Assembly: GCA_015061625.1 (NCBI GenBank)
Contig: SUWG01000005.1
Location: forward strand, 62,001-126,000
DNA: 64,000 nt
Direction of reading: 5' to 3'
Source of the DNA: Lentisphaerota bacterium
Lineage (GTDB): Bacteria > Verrucomicrobiota > Lentisphaeria > Victivallales > Victivallaceae
Shown here: piece after piece, positions 37,240-45,567 of the stretch
Numbering within the stretch: the stretch's first letter is position 1
How the letters are laid out: each line of letters begins with the position of its first letter
Notes under the pieces: model-generated
What the model was told of the DNA's origin: nothing
Databases searched by the model: none
What the model saw: the letters and a program-made list of their open reading frames with translations, nothing else
Made by a program: the position numbers and the translations under genes

Positions 37240-37268
37240 TTGACTTTTGGTGATCTGCACGCTATCTT
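37240..37268 (+). promoter_or_regulatory. Promoter of tRNA-Arg
   Basis: TTGACT (37240-37245), 17 bp, TATCTT (37263-37268). Confidence 0.7.
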
Positions 37269-37296
37269 ATATAAATAATATCCCAGACGGGAAAGT

Positions 37297-37373
37297 GCTC
37301 TCTTAGCTCAGTTGGATAGAGCGGCTCCCTCCTAAGGAGCAGGTCATGCGTTCGATTCGCATAGAGGGCACCA
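37297..37373 (+). tRNA. tRNA-Arg (anticodon CCT)
   Basis: 77 nt with encoded CCA. Acceptor arms GCTCTCT/AGAGGGC, D arm with AGCTCAGTTGGATAGAGC, anticodon stem GCTCC/GGAGC around CTCCTAA (CCT at 34-36), T arm with CGTTCGATTCG. Followed by a T run. Confidence 0.96.
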
Positions 37374-37519
37374 TTTTTTTGCAATGATCCAACCGCCGCG
37401 ATTCCCTGAAAAGCGGAAAATGCTATTTTTTTATTAATTCCACCATGCTATCTTTCTTAATTTCCCTGTTTTAGGAATAAAAACAATTAATTTTTTTTTC
37501 TAAATACGCATAATTAATC

Positions 37520-37548
37520 TTGAAAAAATTATTTTCAGGTGTTATATT
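37520..37548 (+). promoter_or_regulatory. Promoter of the glutamate dehydrogenase gene
   Basis: TTGAAA (37520-37525), 17 bp, TATATT (37543-37548), 50 bp before ATG 37598. The 220 bp between the tRNA and this gene are AT-rich with nothing else visible. Confidence 0.65.
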
Positions 37549-37597
37549 TTACGCCAGTTCAATCCACAAAAACCAACAACAAGAAAGTGATACTTTG

Positions 37598-39904
37598 ATG
37601 AACGAAAAAGTGTTCCCTGTGGATGCCGCCCAGTTGGCGGCAAAAGTCGATTACCCTGTCGTTAAAACTGCCTGTGCCGACGGCAAAGCCATCTGGCAGA
37701 TCGCCGCTCCCGCCGTTTTCATGGATGATGCCATGATCAATAAAATTGCGGCTCTGGCCGGCAGTGATAAAGTTGACGTTGCCACTTGCAACGCTGATGC
37801 CAAAGCTGATGACTTCTATAATAAAGCCATCCGTACCCTGACGATCGAATCCGCTGCCGCTCTGCCCGCTGATCCGGCGCGTGAAGTTGCTGAATTGCTC
37901 ATTTCCGGCGGCGATGATTTCTTCGTCACCTACGGCAGCTTTTCCACCGCTGAAGCCAACGTGCTCAATGCCGTTGCGGAATTCATCCACAGTCAGTTGT
38001 CCTTTATCGACCGCAATGCCTACACCCTTTGCGAGATCCGCCGCTTTATGGGGCTTTATCCGGAAATCCTGCGCGAATTGATGGATAAATTCCTCGCCGG
38101 CAGCAACGATGTCGCCGCCGCCAAAGCCGCCATCGCCAAAGTCAACAGCGGTATTGCCGACAAGGATGTGAAGGTCAAAACCGTTCTCAATTCCGCCGCT
38201 GAATTTTTCCGTTGTGTCATCCGCAGCAACTATGCGCTGGAAAACAAGACGGCTCTGGCATTCAAACTTGATCCCTCTTTCATGGCGTTTTTCGGTGAAG
38301 TCAGTGACAAGTACATTCAGGCTTTCCCGCCGGAGCGTCCTTTCGGAGTCTTCTTCTTCTACCGCAACAAAATCAGCGGTTTCCAGATCCGTTTCGCCCC
38401 GATCGCCCGCGGCGGCTGGCGTACGGTCGTGCCGAAAGCCGGCAACAGTCCGCTGGATAAATATGATGCATTCAATCAGGCGCACTGCGAACTTTTCCGT
38501 GAAAACTTCGTACTTGCCAACACCCAGCACAAGAAAAACAAAGATATCTACGAGGGCGGTTCCAAGATGGTGACCATTCTGGAAAACCTCGACGGTGCCG
38601 ATTTCAAAACCACCTTGTGGGCTTATCAGCGCGCTGTCTACGAGGCCTTCCTCGCTCTGCTGCTTCAGGACCGCAACGACATCATCGAGATCGGGCCGGA
38701 CGAAAATATGTTCGACGAGATGATCACCTACATGGGTGAACGCGGTGAAGCGGAAAACTACGTTCTCAAATCCGGCATCATTTCCGGTAAAGAGGATACC
38801 GGTATCAACCACAAACACTACGGCGTGACCAGTTTCGGTGTCTATCAGTATTTCATCCGCACGCTCAAACATCTGGGCATCGCTCCGGAAACTGATGATT
38901 ACTCTGTGATCCTTTCCGGCGGACCTTTCGGTGACGTGGCGGGCAACATGATGAAACTGCTGAATGCCAAAAATGCCGACGGCTCCTACAAACTGGCCAA
39001 TATCCGTATCATCGCCATCACCGACGGTCCGGCGGCCGTCTACGATCCGGCGGGTATGGATCGTGAAGAGATCAGTGCTTTGATCCACAAGGCCGCTCTG
39101 GATGGTTTCAATCCGGCCAAACTCAAAGGCGAGGGCGCATACATGATCTGGAGTGCCGCCGCCGCTGACGGTACCCACCGCATGGCCACTGTGGTCAACG
39201 GCAAAGTTGAAGAAAAAGCGATCAGCCACAACGACTTCATGCAGCTTTTCGCCAACAACATTTTCCGTGAAGCCACGGTCTTTGTTCCCGGCGGCGGCCG
39301 TCCGCAGACCATCCATGACGGCAACTGGAGCAACTTCGCCCCCAATGGTCAGCCGATCATCAAGGCGATCGTCGAAGGTGCGAATTCCTTCACCACTCCG
39401 AGTGCCCGTCTGAAACTTCAGGCTGCCGGTATCGTCAACGTGCTTGACTCCTCGGCGAATAAATGCGGCGTGATCACTTCCAGTTACGAGATTTTGAGCG
39501 GTATCCTGTTGGAAAAAGATGAATTCATCGCCAACAAAGAAGCTCTGGTCGCTGACCTGATGGATAAACTGGCCGCTTGTGCCAACAAGGAAGCCGAGTG
39601 GCTCTACAATGAATTCAACGCCCGTAAAGATGTGCCGATGACCGACTTGAGCAACGAGTTGGGCAACAAGGTCAATGAACTCAAAGCCAAACTCTTTGAT
39701 CTCTTTACGGAAAAACCGGAATTGCTCGCCGACCAGTTGATCCTCGATCACCTGCTGCCGATCTTCCGCAACAAATTCGCTGACCGCATCGTGCGCATCC
39801 CCGATCTCTACCGCAAGGCGATCGGTGCCGCCGAAGCCGCCGGCAGAATCATCTACACCCCGGCCGATCCGGCGGTGGCAGATATCATCAAAGCTCTGGC
39901 GTAA
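37598..39904 (+). CDS. NAD-type glutamate dehydrogenase domain protein (Glu/Leu/Phe/Val family)
   Basis: 768 residues, longer than the ~450-residue hexameric GDH and shorter than the 1600-residue GDH180. The substrate-binding region reads RFAPIARGGWRTVVPKAGNS, with downstream LANTQHKKNKDIYEGGSKM; a Rossmann-type dinucleotide region includes SGGPFGDVAGNMM and AIVEGANSFTTPSARLKLQ. The ~270-residue N-terminal extension is helical and probably regulatory. It would oxidise glutamate to 2-oxoglutarate and ammonia. ATG 37598 is chosen because the longer frame begins inside the promoter. High expression is suggested by codon choice, which favours CTG, GCC and AAA. Confidence 0.85.
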   Translation: MNEKVFPVDAAQLAAKVDYPVVKTACADGKAIWQIAAPAVFMDDAMINKIAALAGSDKVDVATCNADAKADDFYNKAIRTLTIESAAALPADPAREVAELLISGGDDFFVTYGSFSTAEANVLNAVAEFIHSQLSFIDRNAYTLCEIRRFMGLYPEILRELMDKFLAGSNDVAAAKAAIAKVNSGIADKDVKVKTVLNSAAEFFRCVIRSNYALENKTALAFKLDPSFMAFFGEVSDKYIQAFPPERPFGVFFFYRNKISGFQIRFAPIARGGWRTVVPKAGNSPLDKYDAFNQAHCELFRENFVLANTQHKKNKDIYEGGSKMVTILENLDGADFKTTLWAYQRAVYEAFLALLLQDRNDIIEIGPDENMFDEMITYMGERGEAENYVLKSGIISGKEDTGINHKHYGVTSFGVYQYFIRTLKHLGIAPETDDYSVILSGGPFGDVAGNMMKLLNAKNADGSYKLANIRIIAITDGPAAVYDPAGMDREEISALIHKAALDGFNPAKLKGEGAYMIWSAAAADGTHRMATVVNGKVEEKAISHNDFMQLFANNIFREATVFVPGGGRPQTIHDGNWSNFAPNGQPIIKAIVEGANSFTTPSARLKLQAAGIVNVLDSSANKCGVITSSYEILSGILLEKDEFIANKEALVADLMDKLAACANKEAEWLYNEFNARKDVPMTDLSNELGNKVNELKAKLFDLFTEKPELLADQLILDHLLPIFRNKFADRIVRIPDLYRKAIGAAEAAGRIIYTPADPAVADIIKALA

Positions 39905-39932
39905 TTCGCCGGAACTGCGAAAAGTAACAAAA

Positions 39933-39967
39933 ACACATCCGGAAAACTTGATATTTTCCGGATGTGT
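39933..39967 (+). terminator. Hairpin after the glutamate dehydrogenase gene
   Basis: A 14-bp perfect stem (ACACATCCGGAAAA / TTTTCCGGATGTGT) with a 7-nt loop; there is no long T tract on the plus strand. The right arm overlaps the promoter of the ferredoxin. Confidence 0.5.
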
Positions 39968-39975
39968 GTTATATT
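39948..39975 (+). promoter_or_regulatory. Promoter of the ferredoxin gene
   Basis: TTGATA (39948-39953), 16 bp, TATATT (39970-39975), overlapping the hairpin above. Confidence 0.55.
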
Positions 39976-40033
39976 AACTGGAAACGGGATAGCTTTATCC
40001 CGCTGAAGTTGCCCAAAATAAGGAGAAATGAAA

Positions 40034-40204
40034 ATGGCTGCTACTATCAATCAGGATACCTGCGTCGGTTGCGGCGCTTGCGTTGACACCTGCCCGGTCA
40101 GCGCGATCAAACTCGAAAACGACAAAGCCACCGTCGCCGAAGGCGAATGCATTGAGTGCGGTGCCTGCGTCGGTGCCTGCCCGACCGAAGCGATCTCCCT
40201 CTGA
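40034..40204 (+). CDS. 2[4Fe-4S] ferredoxin
   Basis: 56 residues. Two CxxCxxCxxxCP motifs (CVGCGACVDTCP at about 10-21 and CIECGACVGACP at about 39-50) place two low-potential clusters, the clostridial-type ferredoxin that carries electrons for anaerobic enzymes. GGAG lies eight bases before ATG 40034; ATG 40028 is too close to it. It has its own promoter and a strong terminator at 40222. It fits the anaerobic ribonucleotide reductase genes nearby. Confidence 0.95.
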   Translation: MAATINQDTCVGCGACVDTCPVSAIKLENDKATVAEGECIECGACVGACPTEAISL

Positions 40205-40212
40205 TTGGTTTC

Positions 40213-41568
40213 ATGGAGAAGAAAAAGCCGACTGGAATCACATCCGGTCGGCTTTTTTGTATTTTTCTGCTGACTTTATTTACCTTGTTTTATACCGGTT
40301 TTCTGACCAGGGAATTGTGGTTTGATGAAGTTCTGACCTTGCAATTTGCTTATCTGCCGCGCGCGGTGGATATTTACCGCAGTTACACGATCCCCAACAA
40401 CCAGATCATCCATACGATCTGCATCCATTTGCTCCTTAATGGCGGTTTTGCTCCGGAAATGCTGCGGATATTTCCCTTGCTTTGTGCGGCGGTGATGATA
40501 TATTTGCTGTGGAGAAATTTTGCCGGTGAAACGGGGGAAAAGCCTCTGATGCTGACGCTGGGGGCGTTGATACTTTCGCCGCCATTCATGCTTTACGGCA
40601 GTGCGGTCAGGGGGTATATGCTTGCGGCGTTATTTTGTGTATGCGCCTTGTGTGCCGCCCGGAAGTTTGTTTTCACCGGCAACAAGCGTTTTTTGGCCGG
40701 GTGGTTCATATTTTCTCTGCTGGCCGTGGGGGTGATGCCCTCGGCATTGGCGGGGATCGCCGCCGCCGGGTTGTATGTTTTGCCTTATTGCGGCAAAAAA
40801 TTCTGGAAGAACCGCAAAACTTATTATCTGGCGGTAATGCCGTTTGCAGCGTTTGCCATCTTTTATCTGCCGGTATGGCATGATTTGCAGAATGCGTTTG
40901 CCTTGAAAGAGGGGTGGCACAATGGCTGGTATGCGCTTTTGGCTCTGTTTCTGGCGGTATTGATCACCTTGGCCGTACCTTTGGTCTGCGGGATATTTTT
41001 TCACCGGTTGAAACTGCGTTACTGGCCGCGGACATTGATCTGGTTTCTGCCGCTGGGCGGGATGTTTCTGCCGGTGTCGCCATTTCCCAGAGTGTGGTGG
41101 GTATTATTTGCATTTTTTGCGTTATTGAGTGCCGGATATCTGCGGAAAATGCCGGAAAAATTTTTTCCGGTCGCCGCGGCGGCGGTTTTGTTGTGGGGAA
41201 GTTTGGTGTCGCTGGAATTTTCCCGCAAGTTGTTGAGTCCGGCAGTTTCGCTGGCCGGGCAGGATGATTTTTATGCGCCGTATTTTGCAATTTCCGGATT
41301 TGAACCGTCGGATACGGCAGGTTTCATCCGGCAAAATTTTCCGGAAAATCAAAGGGTATTTGCCTCATTTGAAGCCGATCCGTTTGCGTTGCTTTATTAT
41401 ATGCCGCTGGATATGGATGTGCCGCCGGGGCGATGCCGTTATCTGGCGCGCGGAACGGTGGTGGTGTTGAATATGGCGGAAGATCCGGCAGATTTTGAAA
41501 AACGTTTCAATGGCAGATTGACTGAAGTATATTGCAACGGTTTTCACCGGGTATGTGTGTTACAGTAA
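40213..41568 (+). CDS. GT-C type (ArnT/PMT-like) membrane glycosyltransferase
   Basis: 451 residues with about ten hydrophobic segments. After the first helix comes TRELWFDEVLTLQFA, the catalytic-Asp loop (DE after W-F) of GT39/GT83-like enzymes that use polyprenyl-phosphate sugars. The C-terminal ~70 residues form a soluble periplasmic part (DDFYAPYFAISGFEPSD, DMDVPPGRCRYLARG). It starts nine bases after the ferredoxin stop. A terminator hairpin occupies codons 4-15, which is odd (see findings). Confidence 0.75.
   Translation: MEKKKPTGITSGRLFCIFLLTLFTLFYTGFLTRELWFDEVLTLQFAYLPRAVDIYRSYTIPNNQIIHTICIHLLLNGGFAPEMLRIFPLLCAAVMIYLLWRNFAGETGEKPLMLTLGALILSPPFMLYGSAVRGYMLAALFCVCALCAARKFVFTGNKRFLAGWFIFSLLAVGVMPSALAGIAAAGLYVLPYCGKKFWKNRKTYYLAVMPFAAFAIFYLPVWHDLQNAFALKEGWHNGWYALLALFLAVLITLAVPLVCGIFFHRLKLRYWPRTLIWFLPLGGMFLPVSPFPRVWWVLFAFFALLSAGYLRKMPEKFFPVAAAAVLLWGSLVSLEFSRKLLSPAVSLAGQDDFYAPYFAISGFEPSDTAGFIRQNFPENQRVFASFEADPFALLYYMPLDMDVPPGRCRYLARGTVVVLNMAEDPADFEKRFNGRLTEVYCNGFHRVCVLQ
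40222..40258 (+). terminator. Rho-independent terminator of the ferredoxin, inside the next gene
   Basis: AAAAAGCCGACTGG pairs with CCGGTCGGCTTTTTT (nine stem pairs 227-235/244-252 plus A:T extension, one G:U), followed by a T run. It ends the ferredoxin message but lies in the first 15 codons of the glycosyltransferase. Confidence 0.8.
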
Positions 41569-41610
41569 CGCGGTGTGAATTTTCCTGTTTTTTAAGTAAT
41601 CAAATCGTTT

Positions 41611-41640
41611 ACCCTTGTCAAGTCGGCAAGGGTCTTTTTT
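41611..41640 (+). terminator. Terminator after the glycosyltransferase
   Basis: ACCCTTG (41611-41617) pairs with CAAGGGT (41627-41633), followed by CTTTTTTT. Confidence 0.8.
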
Positions 41641-41710
41641 TATGAAAATATTTTCCGGAAAAAGTCTCTTTCACCCCTTGCAATATTCCGTTGTGGTGAT
41701 ATATTGAAAA

Positions 41711-41758
41711 GCACAAGATATTGTGCGGCATGAAAACCGCTTTAACTATATACTGTGG
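41711..41758 (+). promoter_or_regulatory. Tandem NrdR-box-like operators upstream of nrdG
   Basis: Box 1 GCACAAGATATTGTGC (41711-41726, a perfect inverted repeat) and box 2 TAACTATATACTGTGG (41743-41758) are 16 bp apart, 32 bp start to start, the spacing known for NrdR box pairs with consensus ACACwATATATwGTGT. They lie 52-99 bp before the start of an anaerobic ribonucleotide-reductase activase gene. Confidence 0.65.
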
Positions 41759-41809
41759 TAAGTTGACCGGAATGGGCAACTGCAAATAGATAAAAAAAGA
41801 GTATAATAA

Positions 41810-42499
41810 ATGCGGTTCGGGTTGCGTAAATTGACTTTGCTGGATTATCCGGGCAAGGTGGGGTGTACGGTATTCACCTGCGGATGTAATTTCCGGTGTC
41901 CGTTTTGTCACAATCCTGGTCTGGTGACCGGCAGAGAGGATGATTTGGAGTGCAGTTTTGCGGAAATTCTGGAATTTCTGGAAAAGCGCACCGGTCAACT
42001 TGAAGCGGTGTGTATTACCGGCGGGGAACCGTTATTGCATGAGGATAGTATACTTCTGGCGCAGGCGGCGAAAGCGATGGGATTCCGGGTGAAACTGGAT
42101 ACCAACGGTTCATTTCCGGAGCGTTTGCAGGAGTTGGTTGCGGAAAAGGCGGTGGATTATGTGGCGATGGACATCAAAAATTCGCCGGAAAAATATGCCG
42201 TGACCAGCGGGGTGAAAAACTGGGAAAATATTTTGGAAAGTGCCGGATTTCTGTTGGAAGGTCGGGTGGATTATGAGTTCCGCACGACGGTGACGGGAAA
42301 TTTGCATGAGGCGAGTGATTTTGTTTCGATCGGTCAATGGCTGACGGGGGCGAAACGCTATTATTTGCAGGGGTTCAAAGATTCCGGCGACATATTGGCG
42401 GGGGATGCGGAAAAGTTTGCAGTGAGTGACGGAAAGTTGAAAGAGTTTCTGGAAGCCGTAAGAGAATTTATTCCGGCGGCGGCAATCCGCGGCCGTTAA
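41810..42499 (+). CDS. nrdG: Anaerobic ribonucleotide reductase activating protein
   Basis: 229 residues, a radical-SAM protein. The cluster motif is CNFRCPFCHNP (CxxxCxxC, residues 27-35) and GGEPLLHE (65-72) is the SAM-binding GGE segment. It reductively cleaves SAM to make the glycyl radical on NrdD. It is longer than E. coli NrdG (154) and has the layout of the longer type seen in Firmicutes and Lentisphaerota. nrdD follows after a 561-bp repeat-rich gap. Confidence 0.93.
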   Translation: MRFGLRKLTLLDYPGKVGCTVFTCGCNFRCPFCHNPGLVTGREDDLECSFAEILEFLEKRTGQLEAVCITGGEPLLHEDSILLAQAAKAMGFRVKLDTNGSFPERLQELVAEKAVDYVAMDIKNSPEKYAVTSGVKNWENILESAGFLLEGRVDYEFRTTVTGNLHEASDFVSIGQWLTGAKRYYLQGFKDSGDILAGDAEKFAVSDGKLKEFLEAVREFIPAAAIRGR

Positions 42500-42502
42500 A
42501 AA

Positions 42503-42960
42503 AAATTAAATAAAAATCTGCCACCGGGTGCTTACCCGGACGTGGTCCAGCGGCGGAACGCTGGTCGCCGCCGAAAGCGGCAGTTGGGCGTGAAATAAAA
42601 AATTAAATAAAAAATTTCGCTCTCCGTCGTACGGAGACGTGATCCAGCGGCGGAACGCTGGTCGCCGCCATAAGCGGCGAAAATAAGCGATAGCGCAAAA
42701 GTCGGCGTGGAAACGCCGACACCACCTGCCGTGAGCGAAGTTGTGCGACAGCACAACACTTGAGCGGCAAGGCAGTAACGGTGGCGCATTGTGGTCAATC
42801 TCTTGCCAAACCGGCGGATAACGGTTCAGTCGAGTACATAGTACACTCCTTTACCGTTACCTTGATTTGACGGCGACCTTGCCTCGCACTGCATCCACCG
42901 GGAGCGGGGGGCGGTGGCGCATTGCGGGAAATAAAAAATTAAATAAAAATCTGCCATCGT
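42503..42960. repeat. Structured repeat region between nrdG and nrdD
   Basis: Two ~85-bp units start AAATTAAATAAAAA and contain a small hairpin (CCGGGT/ACCCGG at 42524-42539; CTCCGT/ACGGAG at 42622-42636), then ACGTGRTCCAGCGGCGGAACGC. Nested hairpins follow: GTCGGCGT/ACGCCGAC (about 42692-42711) and GTTGTGC/GCACAAC (about 42741-42758). At 42781-42900 lies a copy of the dispersed GTCGAGTACATAGTACACTC family. A third AAATTAAATAAAAATCTGCCATCG occurs at about 42940. No gene seen. Confidence 0.75.
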
Positions 42961-43060
42961 GTCAGTGTGGCCGTTGGGCGGGAAATAGTTGCGGAAAAGT
43001 TGGAAACGTTTTGACGTATATACTATATGTAGTAAAAGTAAGAAAGGACGAAAAGGAAAA

Positions 43061-45448
43061 ATGTATCAGGTACAGAAACGTAACGGTAAAAACATCGACT
43101 TCGATCTGAAAAAGATCGCCGATGCAGTGAAAATGGCTTTTGAGGCCCAGGAAAAGCAGTACAATCAGTCGATCATCGACTTCATTGCTTTGAAAGTAAC
43201 GGCGGATTTCGAGCCGAAAATCAAAGAAGGTCTGATCGCAGTTGAAGATATTCAGGACAGTGTGGAATCCGTGCTGGTTCAGGCCGGTTATGCCGATGTG
43301 GCCAAAGCCTACATCCTCTACCGCCGCCAGCGTGAAAAACTGCGCAACGCCCAATCCACGATCCTCGACTTCAAAAAGACGGTCGATGACTATGTCAAAA
43401 TCAATGACTGGCGCGTGAAAGAAAACTCCACCGTCACCTATTCAGTCGGCGGATTGATTCTTTCCAACAGCGGTGCGATCACTGCCAACTACTGGCTTTC
43501 TGAAATCTATGACGATGAGATCGGCAACGCCCACCGCAACGCCGATATCCATTTGCATGACCTTTCCATGCTGACCGGTTACTGCGCCGGATGGTCACTC
43601 AAACAGTTGATCCAGGAAGGTTTGGGCGGCGTGCCGGGCAAAATTACTTCCGCCCCCGCCGGACACCTCGCCACGCTCTGCAACCAGATGGTCAACTTCC
43701 TCGGCATCATGCAGAATGAGTGGGCCGGTGCCCAGGCTTTCAGCAGTTTCGATACCTACCTTGCCCCCTTCGTCAAGGTGGATAATCTGGACTACAATCA
43801 GGTCAAAAAATGCATCGAATCCTTTATTTTCGGTGTGAATACCCCCTCCCGCTGGGGTACGCAGGCTCCTTTCAGCAATATCACGCTGGATTGGACAGTT
43901 CCCGCTGACCTTGCCGAGCAGAATTGTATCGTCGGCGGCAAAGAGATGGACTTCAAATACAAAGACTGCAAAAAAGAGATGGATATGGTCAACCGGGCAT
44001 TCATCGAAACGATGATCGAGGGCGACGCCCAGGGCCGCGGCTTCCAGTACCCGATCCCGACCTACTCCATTACCCGCGACTTTGACTGGAGCGAGACGGA
44101 AAACAACAAACTGCTCTTTGAAATGACCAGCAAATACGGTACTCCGTACTTCTCCAACTACGTCAACAGCGATATGGAACCCAGCGATATCCGCTCCATG
44201 TGCTGCCGTCTGCGCCTCGATTTGCGTGAATTGCGTAAGAAATCCGGCGGATTTTTCGGCTCCGGTGAAAGTACCGGTTCGATCGGCGTGGTGACGATCA
44301 ATATGCCCCGTATCGCCTATCTGGCACAGGACGAAAAAGAGTTCTACGAGCGTCTGGATCACATGATGGATATTTCCGCCCGGTCACTTAAAATCAAACG
44401 TGAAGTCATTTCCAAACTGCTCGACGAGGGCCTTTATCCCTACACCAAACGCTATCTGGGCAAATTCGACAACCACTTCTCCACCATCGGTCTGGTCGGT
44501 ATGAATGAAGCGTGTCTCAATGCCAAATGGCTGAAAAAAGATCTCACCAATGCCGAGGCACAGGAATTTACCAAAAATGTTCTCAACCATATGCGTGAAC
44601 GGCTTTCCGACTATCAGGAACAGTATGGCGACCTCTACAACCTCGAAGCCACTCCGGCGGAATCCACCAGTTTCCGTCTGGCCAAACACGATAAAAACCG
44701 CTTCGGCGATATCGTGACCGCTTCCGAGAATGGCACTCCGTATTACACCAACAGTTCCCATCTGCCGGTCGGCTATACCGATGATATCTTCTCCGCTCTG
44801 GATGTGCAGGATGAATTGCAGACCCTCTACACCAGCGGTACGGTTTTCCATGCCTTCCTCGGCGAAAAACTGCCCGACTGGCAGTCCGCCGCCAATCTGG
44901 TGCGCAAAATCGCCGAGAATTACAAACTGCCCTACTACACCATGTCGCCGACCTATTCCATCTGTCACAACCACGGTTATATCGCCGGTGAGGAATTCAA
45001 ATGTCCGGATTGCGGCAGTAAAACCGAGGTCTACAGCCGTATCACCGGCTATTACCGCCCCGTGCAAAACTGGAATGACGGTAAGGCACAGGAATACAAA
45101 GACCGCAAAGTTTACAACGCTTACAACGCCGTCAAACGGGAGTTCCACTCCGATACCTGCTGCTGCAGTACCGCCCCGATGGTGAATGCCGTGCCGCAGG
45201 AAACTCCGGTAATCAGCGCAGACAAACTTACGCTTTTTACCACCACCACCTGCCCGAATTGCCGGATCGCCAAAACCTTCCTCGATAAAGCCGGGATCGA
45301 ATATGAAGTGATCGTGGCTGATCAGGATGTGGAAGCCGCCCGCAAATACGATATCCGTCAGGCTCCGACTCTGGTGGTGGCCAACGGTGCGAATGCTGAA
45401 AAACTTGCCGGCATCTCCGCCATCCGCAAATACATCGACGGTCGCTGA
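43061..45448 (+). CDS. nrdD: Anaerobic ribonucleoside-triphosphate reductase fused to a C-terminal redoxin
   Basis: 795 residues. Residues 1-90 are an ATP-cone (QVQKRNGKNIDFDLKKI), the allosteric domain. The ten-stranded barrel carries MCCRLRLDLRELRKKSGGFFG with the active-site Cys, and the C-terminal glycyl-radical segment RITGYYRPVQNWNDGK (about 660-675) preceded by FKCPDCGSK. Residues ~720-795 are an NrdH/glutaredoxin domain: LTLFTTTTCPNCRIAKTFL with C731 and C734, then QAPTLVV (cis-Pro). The ATG at 43061 follows AAGGAAAA; the longer frame is not NrdD-like. Confidence 0.93.
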   Translation: MYQVQKRNGKNIDFDLKKIADAVKMAFEAQEKQYNQSIIDFIALKVTADFEPKIKEGLIAVEDIQDSVESVLVQAGYADVAKAYILYRRQREKLRNAQSTILDFKKTVDDYVKINDWRVKENSTVTYSVGGLILSNSGAITANYWLSEIYDDEIGNAHRNADIHLHDLSMLTGYCAGWSLKQLIQEGLGGVPGKITSAPAGHLATLCNQMVNFLGIMQNEWAGAQAFSSFDTYLAPFVKVDNLDYNQVKKCIESFIFGVNTPSRWGTQAPFSNITLDWTVPADLAEQNCIVGGKEMDFKYKDCKKEMDMVNRAFIETMIEGDAQGRGFQYPIPTYSITRDFDWSETENNKLLFEMTSKYGTPYFSNYVNSDMEPSDIRSMCCRLRLDLRELRKKSGGFFGSGESTGSIGVVTINMPRIAYLAQDEKEFYERLDHMMDISARSLKIKREVISKLLDEGLYPYTKRYLGKFDNHFSTIGLVGMNEACLNAKWLKKDLTNAEAQEFTKNVLNHMRERLSDYQEQYGDLYNLEATPAESTSFRLAKHDKNRFGDIVTASENGTPYYTNSSHLPVGYTDDIFSALDVQDELQTLYTSGTVFHAFLGEKLPDWQSAANLVRKIAENYKLPYYTMSPTYSICHNHGYIAGEEFKCPDCGSKTEVYSRITGYYRPVQNWNDGKAQEYKDRKVYNAYNAVKREFHSDTCCCSTAPMVNAVPQETPVISADKLTLFTTTTCPNCRIAKTFLDKAGIEYEVIVADQDVEAARKYDIRQAPTLVVANGANAEKLAGISAIRKYIDGR

Positions 45449-45567
45449 AATTTGCTTTGCATTGTGGGCAAATTCGGGCCTTGCGGGCGTCGCTCGCTCG
45501 GTCACATACCGGGGTATGCTCCCTCGCTCGCTCCTTGCAAAACCCGAATTTGCCTCACACTGCTTCG

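Noticed and set aside
37559-39751. 730-codon minus-strand open frame opposite the glutamate dehydrogenase gene
   Set aside because: It mirrors the codon pattern of the sense gene, shows no domain and has no ribosome-binding site; high GC at third positions opens the antisense frame.
41569-41809. Riboswitch upstream of nrdG
   Set aside because: The symmetrical elements are explained by a terminator and the NrdR-type box pair; no multi-stem aptamer pattern is seen.
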